From Topomyia yanbarensis (Eukaryota; Arthropoda; Insecta; Diptera; Culicidae), in NCBI RefSeq assembly GCF_030247195.1, contig NW_026683338.1, positions 186,001-250,000 of the forward strand: 64,000 bases of DNA, given 5' to 3'. Shown piece by piece: positions 22,270 through 34,431 of this stretch; position 1 is the stretch's first letter, and each line of letters starts with the position of its first letter. The notes beneath the pieces were generated by a model. The model was not told the origin of the DNA and did not search any database. It worked only from the letters and a program-made list of their open reading frames with translations. A program made the position numbers and the translations under genes.

Positions 22270-23196
22270 CTGTTTTACAACATAGGAAGGGTCTGATTTT
22301 TTCTGTTTTCTATTTTTAAATAAACTGTATCGTTAATCTTCAATTCTATGGGGTTTGTATCATTTTCTGCTGCTTCTGTTCTCTTTATCTTTTGTGTGTT
22401 CAACCTATTTTGTGCTATTTCGTTTGATTTTTGTAACTTAAATTTCAATTCGTTATTGTAGTGTTCGAAGTTTTATACCGGTTAGGTTCCTTTCTTGAAG
22501 ATTTCTTGTGGTAGTTTAGCTTTGTTTCCGAACACTAGTTCATGGGGGCTGAATCCATGGTCTGAATGTGGGGTTGTATTATAATTGAAAGTGTAAAATA
22601 TTAACCATTCGTCCCAGTCAGTCTAGTGTTCATTAATAAAAGATCTTAGATACTCGTTTAAACATCTGTGATTTCTTTCTAATGCGCCGATTGTCTGTGG
22701 GTGGTAGGCTGTACTGAATCTTTGTTTAATTTGTAATGTTTTGCATATTTGCTCAAATATCTCGTTATTGTATTCGGTACCTTGGTCTGAACGTAACACT
22801 GAAAATGTACCATATTGTAATATAAAATCGTGTACTAGTGCCTTGGCTACTACATTTGCTTCTTTTGTTGGGATTGGTATAAATACAAAATATTTTGTTA
22901 AATCGCATTGTATACTAACTACATATCGGTTATTGTTATTGCTTTTTGGTAATGGGCCTACAGTATCTATTGATATTACTTCAAATGGATGAGATGGAGT
23001 TGTTGTAATAATTTGTTTTTCTATCGTGTGTTTTATTACTTTGTTTCTTTTACATAGTTCACACTTTTAGACAAATTCTGCTATTGTTTGTTTCATATTG
23101 TTCCATTTGTATATTTCTCTTAGTTGTAAGTATAGTCTTTTTTTATAATGGAGAAGACCTTTACGTTCTAGCTCAGTACATGTGCTATTGGTAGGG
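22270..23196 (-). pseudogene. Ty3/gypsy integrase relic, AT-rich
   Basis: An integrase readable only by translating through stops. On the minus strand: LERKGLLHYKKRLYLQL (N-terminal zinc region, with CELCKRNK completing the HHCC), then VISIDTVGPLPKSN (first Asp), FSVLRSDQGTEYNNE (second Asp), and YHPQTIGALERNHRCL (catalytic Glu). After a frame shift near 22475 comes INDTVYLKIENRKNQT, a GPY/F-like C-terminal domain. In-frame stops lie at 23067-23069 (TAA) and 22623-22625 (TAG). All three DDE residues survive. No RT is found next to it; an R1 LINE abuts its 5' side at about 23197. Confidence 0.8.
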
Positions 23197-23445
23197 TCCA
23201 AGCTACCGCACGGGGTGCACTGGATGCGTGTCGGGCTCGAATGGTGACGCTGCCATTAATACCGACTAAACTCCATTGGGTTCCGCCATTGTTCCTCCCA
23301 GGAACTACCTCTCGGTATTACTTCTGGGGGGATGGCTGTACTTAATGTACTCATTCACTCTCACTCACGCGTTCATACGTCCTGTATGAGGCTTATTTGG
23401 GTGCTCTCTCTATCGCACCTTGATTCACTCTCAAACACTCCACAT

Positions 23446-23834
23446 GAGGCTGACTTTTGTGCTCACCTTTTTCGTTCCTTGCGAGGCTGACTTGTATGCT
23501 CACCTTACTCATTCCTTGCTAGGCTTACTTTTGTGCTCGCCCCACCCATACCATGTTAGGCTGACTTGGGTGCTCACCCTATTACCTGGTTCACTCTCGA
23601 TCGTGCCACTCTATTGTACCTCTGTGACTCCCCCTGGCATCCCATGTGGGACATTTTTCATAGGCCCCACTTCTGCTATACCATGCGAGGCTGACTTGTG
23701 TGCTCACCTTTTTCATTCCTTGCTAGGCTTATTTTTGTACTAGCCTCTACCATACCATGTGAGGCTGACTTTTGTGCTCACCCTTAACAAGCCGTGTGAG
23801 ACTGACTTGGATGCTCACCCTTTCACTCCTCTGC
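23446..23834 (-). repeat. 37-bp minisatellite, 4 + 4 units, in the R1 3' region
   Basis: Units start with GAGGCTGACTTTTGTGCTCA (variants TAGGC, GAGAC) at 23446, 23483, 23520, 23557 and again at 23687, 23724, 23761, 23798: exact 37-bp spacing within each group and 130 bp between groups. A degenerate unit precedes at about 23390. The array lies between the ORF2 stop and the 3' end of the LINE. Confidence 0.9.
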
Positions 23835-24065
23835 CACGCCATGAGGCATCGATAGCTAAGTCCCAACATACTACGCTACGACCCTCCCGACTTGGCATGA
23901 GGCAGTCCACTTATACGCCTATACACTCACTCTTCTGTCTTGCTTCGGGGTGGCTGGGTTTACCCCTTACGCGGTTGCCAGTCGCCGCGCCAAACCTGCC
24001 TCAGCATGAACAGACCATTCACTCCCTTTTTGAGCTTGGCCTTTTTCGCTCCAACGAACTACTCA

Positions 24066-25778
24066 CTAGTTAGCCGTGCCCGTCGTCTGTTGCTCGGTTC
24101 GCCAGATTACCTGTACCCTACAGGCAATCTGGGTGGTAGCAGCCGAGACTGCGTACCAATTCTCCACCGATTGACACATCCGCTGAATAAGGGTATCAGG
24201 AGTTGTGTCCCAGCCACAGACGTCAAGCATTACTCTTCTTTCGACGTCGAACCGATGACATACGAACAGTATGTGTTCGGCAGTTTCGTCTACACCTGGG
24301 CAGTCCGGGCAGGCTGCGACCTCCGCGTGCCCGAACCTGTGGAGGTACTGTCGGAAACAGCTATGGCCTGACAGGAATTGTGTCAGGTGGAAGTGAACTT
24401 CCCCATGGGGTCTTCCCACCCAGCTCGATATGCTAGGTATCAGCTGGTGAGTCCACCTACCTTTCGAGGAGTTATCCCACTCACGCTGCCATCTGGCGAC
24501 CGAGGTCACCCAGGTGAGCTCGCGGGCTCCTCTATTTCCACGTAGCTCGAAGCACTCCTCATCTTCCCAAATGACCAATCCGACTGGCATCATGCTCGCT
24601 ATCACGCAGGATGCATCGTGTGATACCGTGCGGTAGGCAGATATCACTCTGAGGCACATCACGCGGTAGGTGCTCTCCAGTTTCTGTAGGTAACTGGTTA
24701 CCCTCAGTGCTCATGACCATGACGGGCCGCCGTACCTGAGGATAGATACAGCAACGCTTGCCAGTAACCTATGTCTACTGGCGCACACCTTTGAGCTGTT
24801 GGACATCATCCTCGATAGAGCCGCAACAGCTCTCTTGAATGTATAGTCGACATGGCTGCCGAAGGTCAGCTTGTCGTCTATAATGACTCCGAGAGACTTC
24901 AGACTTCGCTCTGAAGTGATCGCGACTTCTCCCACATGGATAACTGCATGTTGTGCCGACTTGCGGTTGTTGACGATAACTACCTCCGTCTTATGATGAG
25001 CGAGCTCCAGGCCTCTCGCGCTCATCCATTCCTCCACTGTGTTGATCGCGTGTTCTGCGGTTAGTTCTACATCAGGGATTGACTCCCCGTAGACCTCCAG
25101 GGTTACGTTGTCGGCAAAGCCGATGATCTTGACCCCAGGAGGGAACTTCAGTCTTAGAACCCTTTTCTGACCGGCATCGGTCTCGTATAGCAGTACGCGA
25201 TTCTCGAAGTAGCTTTCCAGGATCCGGTACAGACCCACCGATAGGCTAAGCCGATGTAACGAGAGCGCGATGGTATCCCAGCTTGCGCTGTTGAATGCGT
25301 TCTTCACGTCAATTGTCACTAACGCACAGTATCGAATACCTCGCCTTTTTCGTTGGATCGCTATCTCGGCAGTATTTATCACTGAGTTGAGAGCGCCCAC
25401 TGTGGACTTACCCTTCCGAAAGCCAAACTGGTTGCTTGACAGACCGTCCGTGCCTTCTGCGTACGGGGTTAGCCTGTCGAGGATAATCCTCTCAAGCAAT
25501 TTGCCAGTCGTCTCGATCAGACAGATTGGTCTGTACGCCGATGGGTCGTCTGACGGCTTCCCGGGCTTCGGCAACAGCACCAATTTCTGCCTTTTCCATC
25601 TATCGGGGAAACGGCGCTCGTCAAGGCCTATCTGCATAGCTAGCCTGAACATGTTCGGGCTCGCTATGATCGCTGCCTTGAGAGCGTTGTTTGGAACTCC
25701 ATCCGACCCTGGAGCTTTGTTCATTGCTAGGGATTTAGCCACTGCGAGTAGTTCTTCATTCGTCACTGGAGCCACCAT
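24066..25778 (-). pseudogene. R1-clade LINE ORF2: reverse transcriptase and C-terminus
   Basis: RT motifs in order: APGSDGVPNNALKAA, AYRPICLIETTGKLLER, QFGFRKGKSTVGAL and ALVTIDVKNAFNSASWD (motif A). Motif B (GVPQGS...) is absent: the protein jumps from AGQKR to VLRLKFPPGVKI. Motif C reads GFADNVTLEV, so the second catalytic Asp is Asn. A TGA at 24711-24713 follows RYGGPSWS; the related fragment at 53772-53912 has AGA at this place. The C-terminal part (24066-24662) carries the Cys/His finger CPDCPGVDETAEHILFVC after FLSGHSCFRQYLHRFGH. Three independent lesions make it inactive. Confidence 0.88.
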
Positions 25779-26950
25779 TTCGGCCGTGCCCGCACTGTTT
25801 CGTAGTGCAGGTGGCCAGGGGCTTGTGGCTCGAGTACTTCGATAATCGTCGCCAACCGGGCCGGAGACCGTTCTGGGGGTGAGGAGCCCTTTTTGGTCTT
25901 GGCCATCACAATCCTGTAGGCGTCACCCAACGGATTCGCGTTGGCACTCTCACACAGGTTGTCGAAACACGCTCTCTTGATGCTTTTAATGGCCTTGTTA
26001 AGGGCCAATTTCGCAGCTCGAAACACTTCACGGCGGTTCTTTCTTGCATCCTCGGTGCGAGCTCTTTGCATCCTACGTCTAGCTCTGAGGCAGACTGACC
26101 GTAGAGCTGCAATCTCGGCACTCCACCAGTATACCGGGCATCTGCCGTTTCTTGGCAGTGTTTTTCTCGGCATAGTGGCGACGCACGCGCGTAATAGAAC
26201 AGCTACCAGCGCATCCCCGCTTAGACTGCCGGTGCTGGCCTCCAGTCCCAGGGCCGCGGTGAAAGCTTCGCTGTCGAAGTGATTGGACTTCCACCCGCGT
26301 ACCTGACAGGGATCTCCCGCCCTCGGATGCTGCACACCATAGTTGATCCTAAAGCGGATTGCTAAGTGATCGCTATGGGTGTAGCCTTCGTCTACCCTCC
26401 ATTCCATGCCTGGATCCAGACTCGTGGTGGCAAATGTTACGTCAATCCATGTCTCCACCCCGTTTCTACGGAATGTACTAGCGGAGCCATTATTAGCTAG
26501 CACAGTATCGAGTTTCGCAAGCGCCTCCATTAGTGCTTGACCCCTGCTATTTGTACAGCGGCTGCCCCACTCCACTGCCCAAGCGTTAAAGTCTCCCGCT
26601 ATGACTACCGGTTTCCGGCCCACTAGGTCTGACGAGAGCCTGTCGATCATCTGGTTGAACTGTTCTATTGGCCACCTTGGTGGAGCGTAGCAGCTGCAAT
26701 AGAACACACCATTGATCTTGGCAATCGCAACACCCTCGGCGGAGGAGTGTATTACCTCTTGAACCAGGAAACGGCCCCTTGTGCAGATTGCCACCATTCC
26801 AGACCCGTCCGACACCCAATTGCCGTTGCCGGCAGGAATGCTGTACGGGTCTGATAAGAGGGCGACATATGTCCTCGACTCCGAGACCGACTGCCACAGC
26901 AGCTGTTGGGCTGCTGCACAATGGTTAAGATTTAACTGTGTGACGTTCAC
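25763..26950 (-). pseudogene. R1-clade LINE ORF2: endonuclease domain
   Basis: APE endonuclease typical of the R1 clade: QLNLNHCAAAQQLL at the start, ALLSDPYSIP, YCSCYAPPRWP, PVVIAGDFNAWAVEWGS, WIDVTFATTS and YTHSDHLAIRF, with catalytic Asp and His present. The first codon is GTG; it overlaps the ORF1 stop as GTGA (26947-26950), so the intact form was probably ATGA. A 1-nt shift near 25800 separates it from the RT frame. The post-endonuclease linker has VYWWSAEIAALRS. Confidence 0.88.
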
Positions 26951-28084
26951 GGCTTCTTCTTATTTACCTCACCGAAGGGACACGAAGGTCCGCCCATACC
27001 ATGTTTATGGGCTTGCTTCTTAGCGGTGCAGATAAGGCACTTGTGCGCCTTAGTGCAACCCCGCTCCTTATGCCCCTCCTCGCCGCAGCGATGACATAGT
27101 TTGCTCCTGTCTATGCACTTGCACTCGTAGGATTTGTGACCGGATTCAAGGCACCAATAGCACCTGTCCACTGAAGGCGGCTGGGGTATGCCAATTGGGC
27201 ATACCGACGAGCCGATCTTCAGCTTGCCTTTCTCGGTTACCTTTTTGGCATCCGCCTTCAGTAGCCTGGGGTAGTCTACTTGGCTGTCAGAGGGTCCATC
27301 TCTAAAGCGCACAGAGGCCTGCTCGATTGTGACGTCGCATTGCTCCTTAACGGCTGCGACGACATCATCTGCGGTCGTGAACTCGTCCAGATGCCTGCAC
27401 TGGAGAGTCATTTCCGCACCTAGCGACCTGATCTGGGCGCCTTCACCAAGGACCTCTTGGACCAAGGCCTTGTACACCGCACTAGATTGTGCGCCTCGCT
27501 TCAGCACCAGAAGCATTTCTCCCGTGTTGGTGCGTCTCACGCTACGCACATCTTACCCAAGGGCCGAAAGGCTTTCGGCCGCCTTCATCGACTTTAGGAC
27601 GTCGGCGTATTTGTCCTTGTCGGTTTTTAACCACAAGGCCTCGCCTCTGTCCTTGGCCTTCTTCGCGGGCCGCGGTACCTCCGGTGTCGGTGCCGGCTTC
27701 TTCTTGGTGACCAGCGTCCAGGGGTTTGCCCCCCCCCTGCCCCGGTCGCGCCGTGTTGCTGGTACCAACGCTCTGCTCAGCGAGGTCACTCTCGCCCTCG
27801 CTTACCTCGACCAAACGGCGTCTGGCCTTAACGGTTGCACGCCGTGTGGTGTCGGTTTTTGCACCCTCGCCTGGCGACTTCTTAGGGCGCTTCGCGTTCG
27901 GCGCCGTCTTGCAATTGCCCTTGCCTTTTCCCTTCGAGGGGAACTCGACCGCCGCTTCGAGCGACGTGGCTGCTCCATAGAAGGTGAAGGCCACTGTCTG
28001 AGTGCCTGTATCGACCTTCTCTCTTCCCTCCCTCTTGGAGGCCACTGTCTGGGTTTCTCTGTCGGACTTCTCCCGACATTCCAC
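26947..28084 (-). pseudogene. R1-clade LINE ORF1 (gag-like)
   Basis: The C-terminal piece (26947-27549) has MLLVLKRGAQSS and a run of knuckles: CYWCLESGHKSYEC, CHRCGEEGHKERGC and CLICTAKKQAHKH. An in-frame TAA at about 27552-27554 separates it from ADVLKSMKAAESLSALG in the same frame. Further upstream the frame shifts within a C9 run (27729-27737) into the basic N-terminal part (GATSLEAAVEFPSKGKGK). The homopolymer shift and the stop are the only lesions I see. Confidence 0.8.
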
Positions 28085-28450
28085 CCTCTTTTTTTTTCTT
28101 GCGACACGAACATTTTTCCGGAGCTCCAGGAGACTCTGCTTTAACTCCTTGCTTATGTTTTGCTTTGCGCTAGTGAACTCGATTATTCAATCGAGCTTCT
28201 CCACCACTTTGCGCATCGCGGATAGTGTCCCATCCAGTGCGTTGGTAGGGCTATTTCCTACCACTACTGGGGGGTCACTGGTGCTATCAGATGCAGCACT
28301 CGTCGCTCCACTACTCTCTCCACGGGGGGGGAGACCTCGCCAAACCACCTCTAGCAAAAGGGGTTTGGCGCCTCTGTTTGTTTATTTTTGTTTTTGTTTA
28401 TCTCCATGTTTGAACCCACGAGTAGCGCGAGAATAAATGTCCGCCATGCC

Positions 28451-31140
28451 AGAGCTCCCCATTAACGTGGTAAGGGACGCTTACTGTGGGGGTTGCCCAG
28501 GTACCCCACAGGCTCCGTTAACGATCGAGCATCTTTTCACCCCCTCGATCACTCATCCCACGGTACGGGTCGCTTCACGCCTTGGAATTGGGGTTATGAC
28601 CTATCTTGCTTTACGTGGTGACCGCGGCACAGATCATCACAACCATCCTCCTTTACCAGGGCTTTGGACCTATAGCTCTGGTTCTCGATATTTCCATGTA
28701 CGTATATTATTACAGACATGCTACTATTGAGATCCGTCATTCGCAAGCGGAGTTATATGTTGTCACTTACGATGAGTGCAAGTGCACAGTGTGATTCCGT
28801 AGATGTCCGGTATGGAATGCACTGTATAATTAGAGCTCTTAAGTAACCCACCAGGTGTTGACTAGCAGTCGATAGACAGCAATAGGCGAAAATCGCGGTC
28901 GGAGAACATATCATCGACTCGAACTTTTAAAGTTACGATGATTATGCTAAGGGGAAGACTATGAGAGTAACCACAGCTTTGGTTGAGACGCCAGTATACC
29001 AAGCACCACGAACCATCTGGAATCGCCGGACCGAAGCCCGTGATCAAACTAGTTACACCGTCAGGAACTAGATCGAGCGAAGCGCCAGCGGTTGGTCGTC
29101 GAGTTTTCAGCGAACCGGAAGCAGCGAACCAGAAGCTACGCTTCATTCGATATCGCCGAACCAACATCGCCAAGTACTGGTTAGCCATTTGAGTAGGATT
29201 TATGGACTATCCGAGTAGATTGCGACAAAACTAGGAGCTAAATGACTCACGCAACGGGCATCGGTATCGGGAGAAATTCCGGCGCCGAGGAATAAATGAC
29301 TCACTGAGATGACTCGCGTAAACAGGAACTAAATGGCTCACAGAAACGGGAGCCAAATGGCTCACGGAAGTTCCCAACTGCGATTAACCGAATAGGTGTA
29401 CGGAGCTAATCGGCTCGAATGTATGCTCTATTGTATCATTTTGTCATAATTTGTCCTGGACAATATATAATCATTTTTATACAAAGACATACCTTAAGTA
29501 GCATCTTTAAAGCTGAAATAGATTGTTAAAATCATGTAAATGGAACAAGCGAAATGGAAATTTCAACAAAAGAACATTCTATTCGAAATATCTCGTGATC
29601 TCGATCTTGTACAAAGTATCTATTTTCGGAAAACCTGTTCGGAAGATCAAGAGCTGTGAAAGACCAAATCGTTTTCAACTGTACCACTAGGTAGTGCCAG
29701 TGATCATGCTATTTTTTGAGTTCACTGTATCTTAAGCCCGAATCAGTCTCCCCACGCTTTGATGCAGCCTCGTGGGGCAGAAGGTAGGAAGAAAAATAAG
29801 GACTGTTTTAAGTGGTTATGCACGAAAGTGAGTCACAGCCATTGTCAATGCACTTTTGAAACTTTTCAACTTTACGATAATAAACACACTTATAGACATT
29901 TTCACATGGACGAACTGAATCTAGTGATATATGACACTCGACACTCCGGGTCTAGCTTAACAAATCGAGTTTCAGAGTGATTGCATTCCTTATAAAAAAA
30001 GGGAAATATGAACTGATGATTCCTATACGTTTCATAAATCCATACGACTGCACAAATAAGATGGGGGAAAAGTAAGTATTTTGAAGATGTACACGGAACA
30101 GAGCCAAAAGACTATCATGTACCAAACAAACAAATCTACAAGTTTTCAAACACAAGCAATAAACCAAACCTGCCGTATCCACTAGAGCTCAAAAAATTAT
30201 AGTATGCACATAATGTACGTTTGCCAGTTCGCCAGCCATATGTAAAATGCTACAATCCTGTTTCTGTACATTGTTATCAAGCAGGGTCATTTTTGACCAA
30301 TTTTCATGCTTTTTGTGTAAAGTCGGTCCATGTGCCACTACAACGGTACTAAAACTATCCAAGCAACCAAAAGTTCGGATAATACCTAAAAGTACTCTTT
30401 AATATTCATATTAAGTTCTTAGTGATCATTCAAGCTCTTATTGGGAATTTAGAAACAGATTAAACCGCTATTAGAAATTGCACTGTTAGGAAAATTATTT
30501 AAAACGAAAAACTTAACCATCCCTTTCTTATATGAACTTTTGATTGATTCAATAAAATTTGCTTGAATTGCTTTAGTAAAACAACCCCGCTATCCGAAAA
30601 CACCCTGCGGAAACGTCCACGAGAACGATCGCAGGAAAATGTAAAATGAAGAAAAAAATAAAACTTTTTTGTTTTAATAAAAATAAATATTTATTTTTTG
30701 TTTACCACCTCCTTCAGAAAAAAAATGGTACTTGGACATAATTTAAAAAAAAAAAGATTTGTAATGGCCTAAAGATCTGCGAATTAAAATTGTACACATT
30801 GCTCAGCGAGGCTTAAATAAAAAGTAAACAAAGATCAAACAAACAAATTTACTTTGACAGAATGATAATTTTATATTCACAAGTGTTATATTTCATACTT
30901 TTGGTTGCACCATGACAGACAGAGAATATAGATATATTTCTGTAACGCAAATTGGAACGATTTTATTTGCTAACAAAATTTCTACGATTTTATGAATAAA
31001 ATAATAAGTGCATTAAAACAGAAATGACAGTTTCGCAATAAATTTCAAAATATTTTGAATTTAGATGTTTTATTCTTATTGGAAAAATGCACATATTTAA
31101 AATCAATTGTTTATTCTTATTATTGTTTATTTGTTAGCTT
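28451..31140. other. Unassigned, AT-rich towards the right
   Basis: The first ~350 bp may still belong to the R1 5' UTR. At 29238-29370 a short motif (AAATGRCTCACGGAA-like) recurs four times at irregular spacing. I see no open frame with a family signature, no TIRs and no RNA gene. 29460-31140 is AT-rich and featureless to me. Confidence 0.4.
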
Positions 31141-31816
31141 TGATCCTCAGGGTCATTCCTGTGGAGTTTAGCTATTGGTGGTAACTCGGTCCCTGCGTAG
31201 TCGAGTTGTATTTCGTTGGCGATTTGTTCTAAGACTCAACCATTCCCAGCCGTTCTTTCTAGCCATCCTACAATTCGTTTGACAGACTCCCATTGGAAGG
31301 GGAGTAATCCTGCTGCCACACAAGCCGCCTCGGCTGGAGTGCTGGGAGGTAAATTTGATGCCACTCTGATTGCTCGGTGATATAGTGGGGCAGAGAACTT
31401 GACCAGACCATTTCGATTCAAACAGGTTGGCTCAATACCGTAATATATCTTGCTAGTACGTTACTTATAGTTAAGGGTGTTCTCCGGTTCCACCTCGGAT
31501 GCCTTGTGCTTATTGCTTTGATCAGTCTGATTCTGCTCCCGCAGTTTGTTGTGATTTGATGAAAGTGTTGAGCGAAGGATAGTTGACGATCTATACTGAT
31601 CCCGAGGATTTTTGGCTCTTTCCGAAAGGGAATCGTTGTTCCGAATAGTTTGACTGGTCTACCGGTGGCGACGTGTCTGGTTCTGCAGCAATGGGCTATG
31701 GCACACTTTGATGCGAATAAAAATTAAAATGATTAAACCCGACGGATTCAGCCCATCTCCCGACAGCACTGACCGCGACTTGCAGCTTCAGTCTAATTTT
31801 TTGTTGTTGTTTTTCG
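31141..31816 (-). pseudogene. I/Outcast-type LINE: RT second half
   Basis: Reading leftwards from the hAT border: EKQQQKIRLKLQVAVSAVGR, RWAESVGF, then after a shift CAIAHCCRTRHVATGRPVKL, EPKILGISIDRQLSFAQHF (RT motif D/E region), LIKAISTRHPRWNRRT. After another shift near 31440 comes FSAPLYHRAIRVASNLPPST and WESVKRIVGWLER. This is the region expected 30-60 residues after YADD, and it continues the RT that stops at 37463. Several frameshifts are present. Confidence 0.7.
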
Positions 31817-32055
31817 GTTACGACCAGTGTTGCTGAACTCGTAAAAATAACTCTTATATTTCTCATTCGCGTGTTCTCATTGCGCCCAACACTCGTATCC
31901 GAGTGTTCTCCATACATGCTTTTCTTTCGTTCGCTCCCCAGCCGGGTAGAATTTCTGCGAGTTCCAGTCGGCCAAAAGCCACTCAAATTGCACATATTGA
32001 AACCCACTCTTTCGTTCGCACCCACCCGCTGGCGCTCACTCCTACTGCTGCTACC

Positions 32056-32135
32056 ACTCGTCCATGCTCTCACTCGCCTAAGCTCCCACTCGCCCATGCT
32101 CCCACTCGTCCGTACTCCCACTCGTAGCCACTCGC
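32056..32135. repeat. 16-bp tandem array in the hAT left subterminal region
   Basis: ACTCG starts at 32056, 32072, 32088, 32104 and 32120, exact 16-bp spacing; units look like ACTCGYCCATGCTCCC. Looser copies continue to about 32220. Probably part of the element's end structure. Confidence 0.8.
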
Positions 32136-32726
32136 GCTCTTTAACCCACTTGTATCCACACGCACTCTTAAAGGCGTTCGCCTGCACTCGCACTCTTGCA
32201 GTCGCCAGCGCACTCGTCCCGTCTCGCATTTCGTTCTTCGTTGGTAGACCAAGAATGCTGCAAATGAATTTATTCGGATATTTTATGTACAAAGTCCAAG
32301 CCGCGGCTGTTTGAAGATCGAATTGCACAATACGTCTGGCTTTCGTCACCGGTACAGCACGTCAGGGAACGTCAAAATTAGTTATATGCAGTTAAATGGA
32401 GGTATTCACATACAATATCAACAGCACGGAATGCTTTGACGTACGGAAAGAGTGAACGAGAGACGCATTCAACTTAACTTGATGGAACGATGACGTGGCG
32501 TTGACGGACATTAACAAGCTGATGTATCGTATGGATTGAGGTTGATATGACACTGGTATAGCGGAAAAGGAAATGGCGCGGGAAATTCCCGATTCATCGA
32601 TTCACTTGTTGTACAATGAAATCATAAACGCATCTGAATGAAATGCGGTCGCATTAAAATGCAAAAATACCTATATTGAAGTTTGAGATTTTTTGTGGAA
32701 TAATGAAATTTTATTGTCAAATACCA

Positions 32727-34424
32727 TGAAGGCACATAATTCCGCGCAGTTTAGAATTCCGCGCACTCTGAGCTATTTGCCAAATTGCAGAAGCAGGCTT
32801 GTTAAAATAATTGAACATGGCATACACATATGCTGCTTATGTTTATCCATACCGACTGAGATTTTTTTTTCTGGTGGCTCATATACCTGCAAAATAAAAA
32901 ATCCTTGTGGCCGCCATGTTTGCATATTTCCTAAGCGATTTCGTTAAGACCATAATGTAGACAATATAACTAATTTGAAGCAAAACGGTTGATTTTCATT
33001 TTCAAACTTGTAAACAACAAAATAAAAAGAGTGTGTTGAATTACAATTCAAAAGACCAAAATGGCCAGCACATTTATAAATAGGTATTATCTAGGGTATT
33101 ATCAGTAAAATTACAGTGCGCCGAAAAAGGTGCACTAAATTTAGGCGAACCCAATTCCGCTCATAAAAATTGTGGTTTCAGCCAATAAAAAAAGCATATA
33201 ATACACTCTAGAAAACGTCAAAAACCATTGCTTATGATCCGGCAAGGACATTTGGTCGGTGTTAAGTCAGACCGGACTAGGTCGCAAAACTTCAAAAAAA
33301 TACTGGATAAAGAATTTCTTCAGCTACATTCAACTTTTGCCAGATTTGAAATAACCATAAACAAGAATCATGGCAAAAAATAAAGTATAACGTATTCAAA
33401 ATTTAAACTCGTTTTTCTCGAAATCAATATTTTATCACATAGTCCAGTCTGGCTTAACATCGACCATTTCATCTAAAGAGCTGCGAAAACTCCGGGAAGG
33501 TGATGGATAAAAGGTTTCTTTCAGCGACATTCAAACATATCTGGAAGAGTACCAAACCTGTCTTCAAACATTGAGCCGGAGTTATGAAAGATTCGAACTA
33601 AACCAGGGAGATAAAATAGTACATGTACCTGACACATACTCTTTTATGTTTTTGGTTTAGTACGAATCTTCCAAAACTTCTGCTTCCAACGGTTACTGGA
33701 AGAAATTTGATTACAGAACCTGCTGAACCGGTAACATCGCAAAATCCTTTGATAAAACTTGTCACAAACCAGCAAACGTAAATTCCAATACAATATGAAA
33801 GGATAATTATCGTTTGTTGCGACTAGTCTATCAGCAATATTTCGATGAGGTTACAAGGAAGAAAAAAATGTTGAAATAAATTCACAAAGAAAAAAGAGAA
33901 GTGAGATTGAATAAAAAGTTACAGAACAGATAAAAACGAGCAAGTAAAAAAACTTTTGACGAAGAACAGAAAGAAAGGGAACTGCAGTGTAAAAACCAAT
34001 CCAATCTAAAACTAATTATGTAAATGTAATGAATTAATCCACAATTCGAACACATAGCAAAAAGAAACAATTCAAAGGATAGATTCTTTACAGTGGTTCA
34101 ATGGAAATTATATTCACCGCAGTTACCTAAGTAAACCCTATTCAAATGATACCCTAAAATTGAGTAAAAATTCTATTCAGGTAGTTTTTCGTATTCTACA
34201 ATACGTTAATAAAAATCCTATAGATTTAGATGAGGTTCCACTTTTGTTGGAATCCTACTAAATAATGTTCTGCGCGGAATTTGAAGCACCTGTGCGAGGA
34301 ATTTCAATCAGTGCAAAATTGCTAGCCAGTGGGACTTATTGCATAACTCAAACAATTTGAATTGATTTTTCATAACGAATTTAGCTTTACTCATGCCTTA
34401 GGTGCGCGGAATTATGTGCCTTCA
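32727..34424. mobile_element. 1.7-kb TIR element nested in the hAT-like element
   Basis: Perfect 22-bp inverted termini start TGAAGGCACATAATTCCGCG (32727-32748; inverted at 34403-34424). The subterminal motif AATTCCGCGCA repeats at 32755-32766 and inverted at 34271-34282, with a variant near 34292. I cannot fix a TSD. The inside has no transposase-like frame. A smaller MITE (33255-33465) is nested in it. Superfamily not recognised. Confidence 0.7.
33255..33465. mobile_element. ~210-bp MITE
   Basis: Imperfect ~30-bp inverted ends beginning GGTCGGTGTTAAGTCAGACC on the left, with GGTCGATGTTAAGCCAGACT as the inverted right end. ATTT flanks both sides and may be a 4-bp target duplication. No coding capacity. 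It lies inside the TIR element 32727-34424. Confidence 0.6.
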
Positions 34425-34431
34425 CGTTATG

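Larger units (their letters stand above)
23200..28450 (-). mobile_element. R1-clade LINE, nearly full length
   Basis: Order on the minus strand: 5' UTR (above 28084, upper limit uncertain), ORF1 with zinc knuckles, ORF2 with endonuclease and RT but no RNase H, then a 3' region with a 37-bp minisatellite and a CTCCCAGGAACTACC...GGTATTACTTC motif near 23290-23330. Its GC content is much higher than the AT-rich relic it abuts. Several stops, one RT deletion and frameshifts make it inactive. A TSD was not found. Confidence 0.8.

Noticed and set aside
23446..23834. CRISPR-like regular repeats
   Set aside because: Units are directly adjacent with no unique spacers, and the context is eukaryotic LINE 3' sequence.
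23420..24073. Repetitive plus-strand open frames (HxxLxxLLxC-like repeats)
   Set aside because: They translate the 37-bp minisatellite on the antisense strand of the R1 element; 37 is not a multiple of three and units change frame.
27329..28144. 271-codon plus-strand open frame
   Set aside because: Antisense of the GC-rich R1 ORF1; the minus strand has the zinc knuckles.
31696..32349. 217-codon minus-strand open frame
   Set aside because: It runs across the hAT terminus: its last ~45 residues are LINE RT and the rest is the CACTC-rich subterminal array, so it is an accidental fusion.
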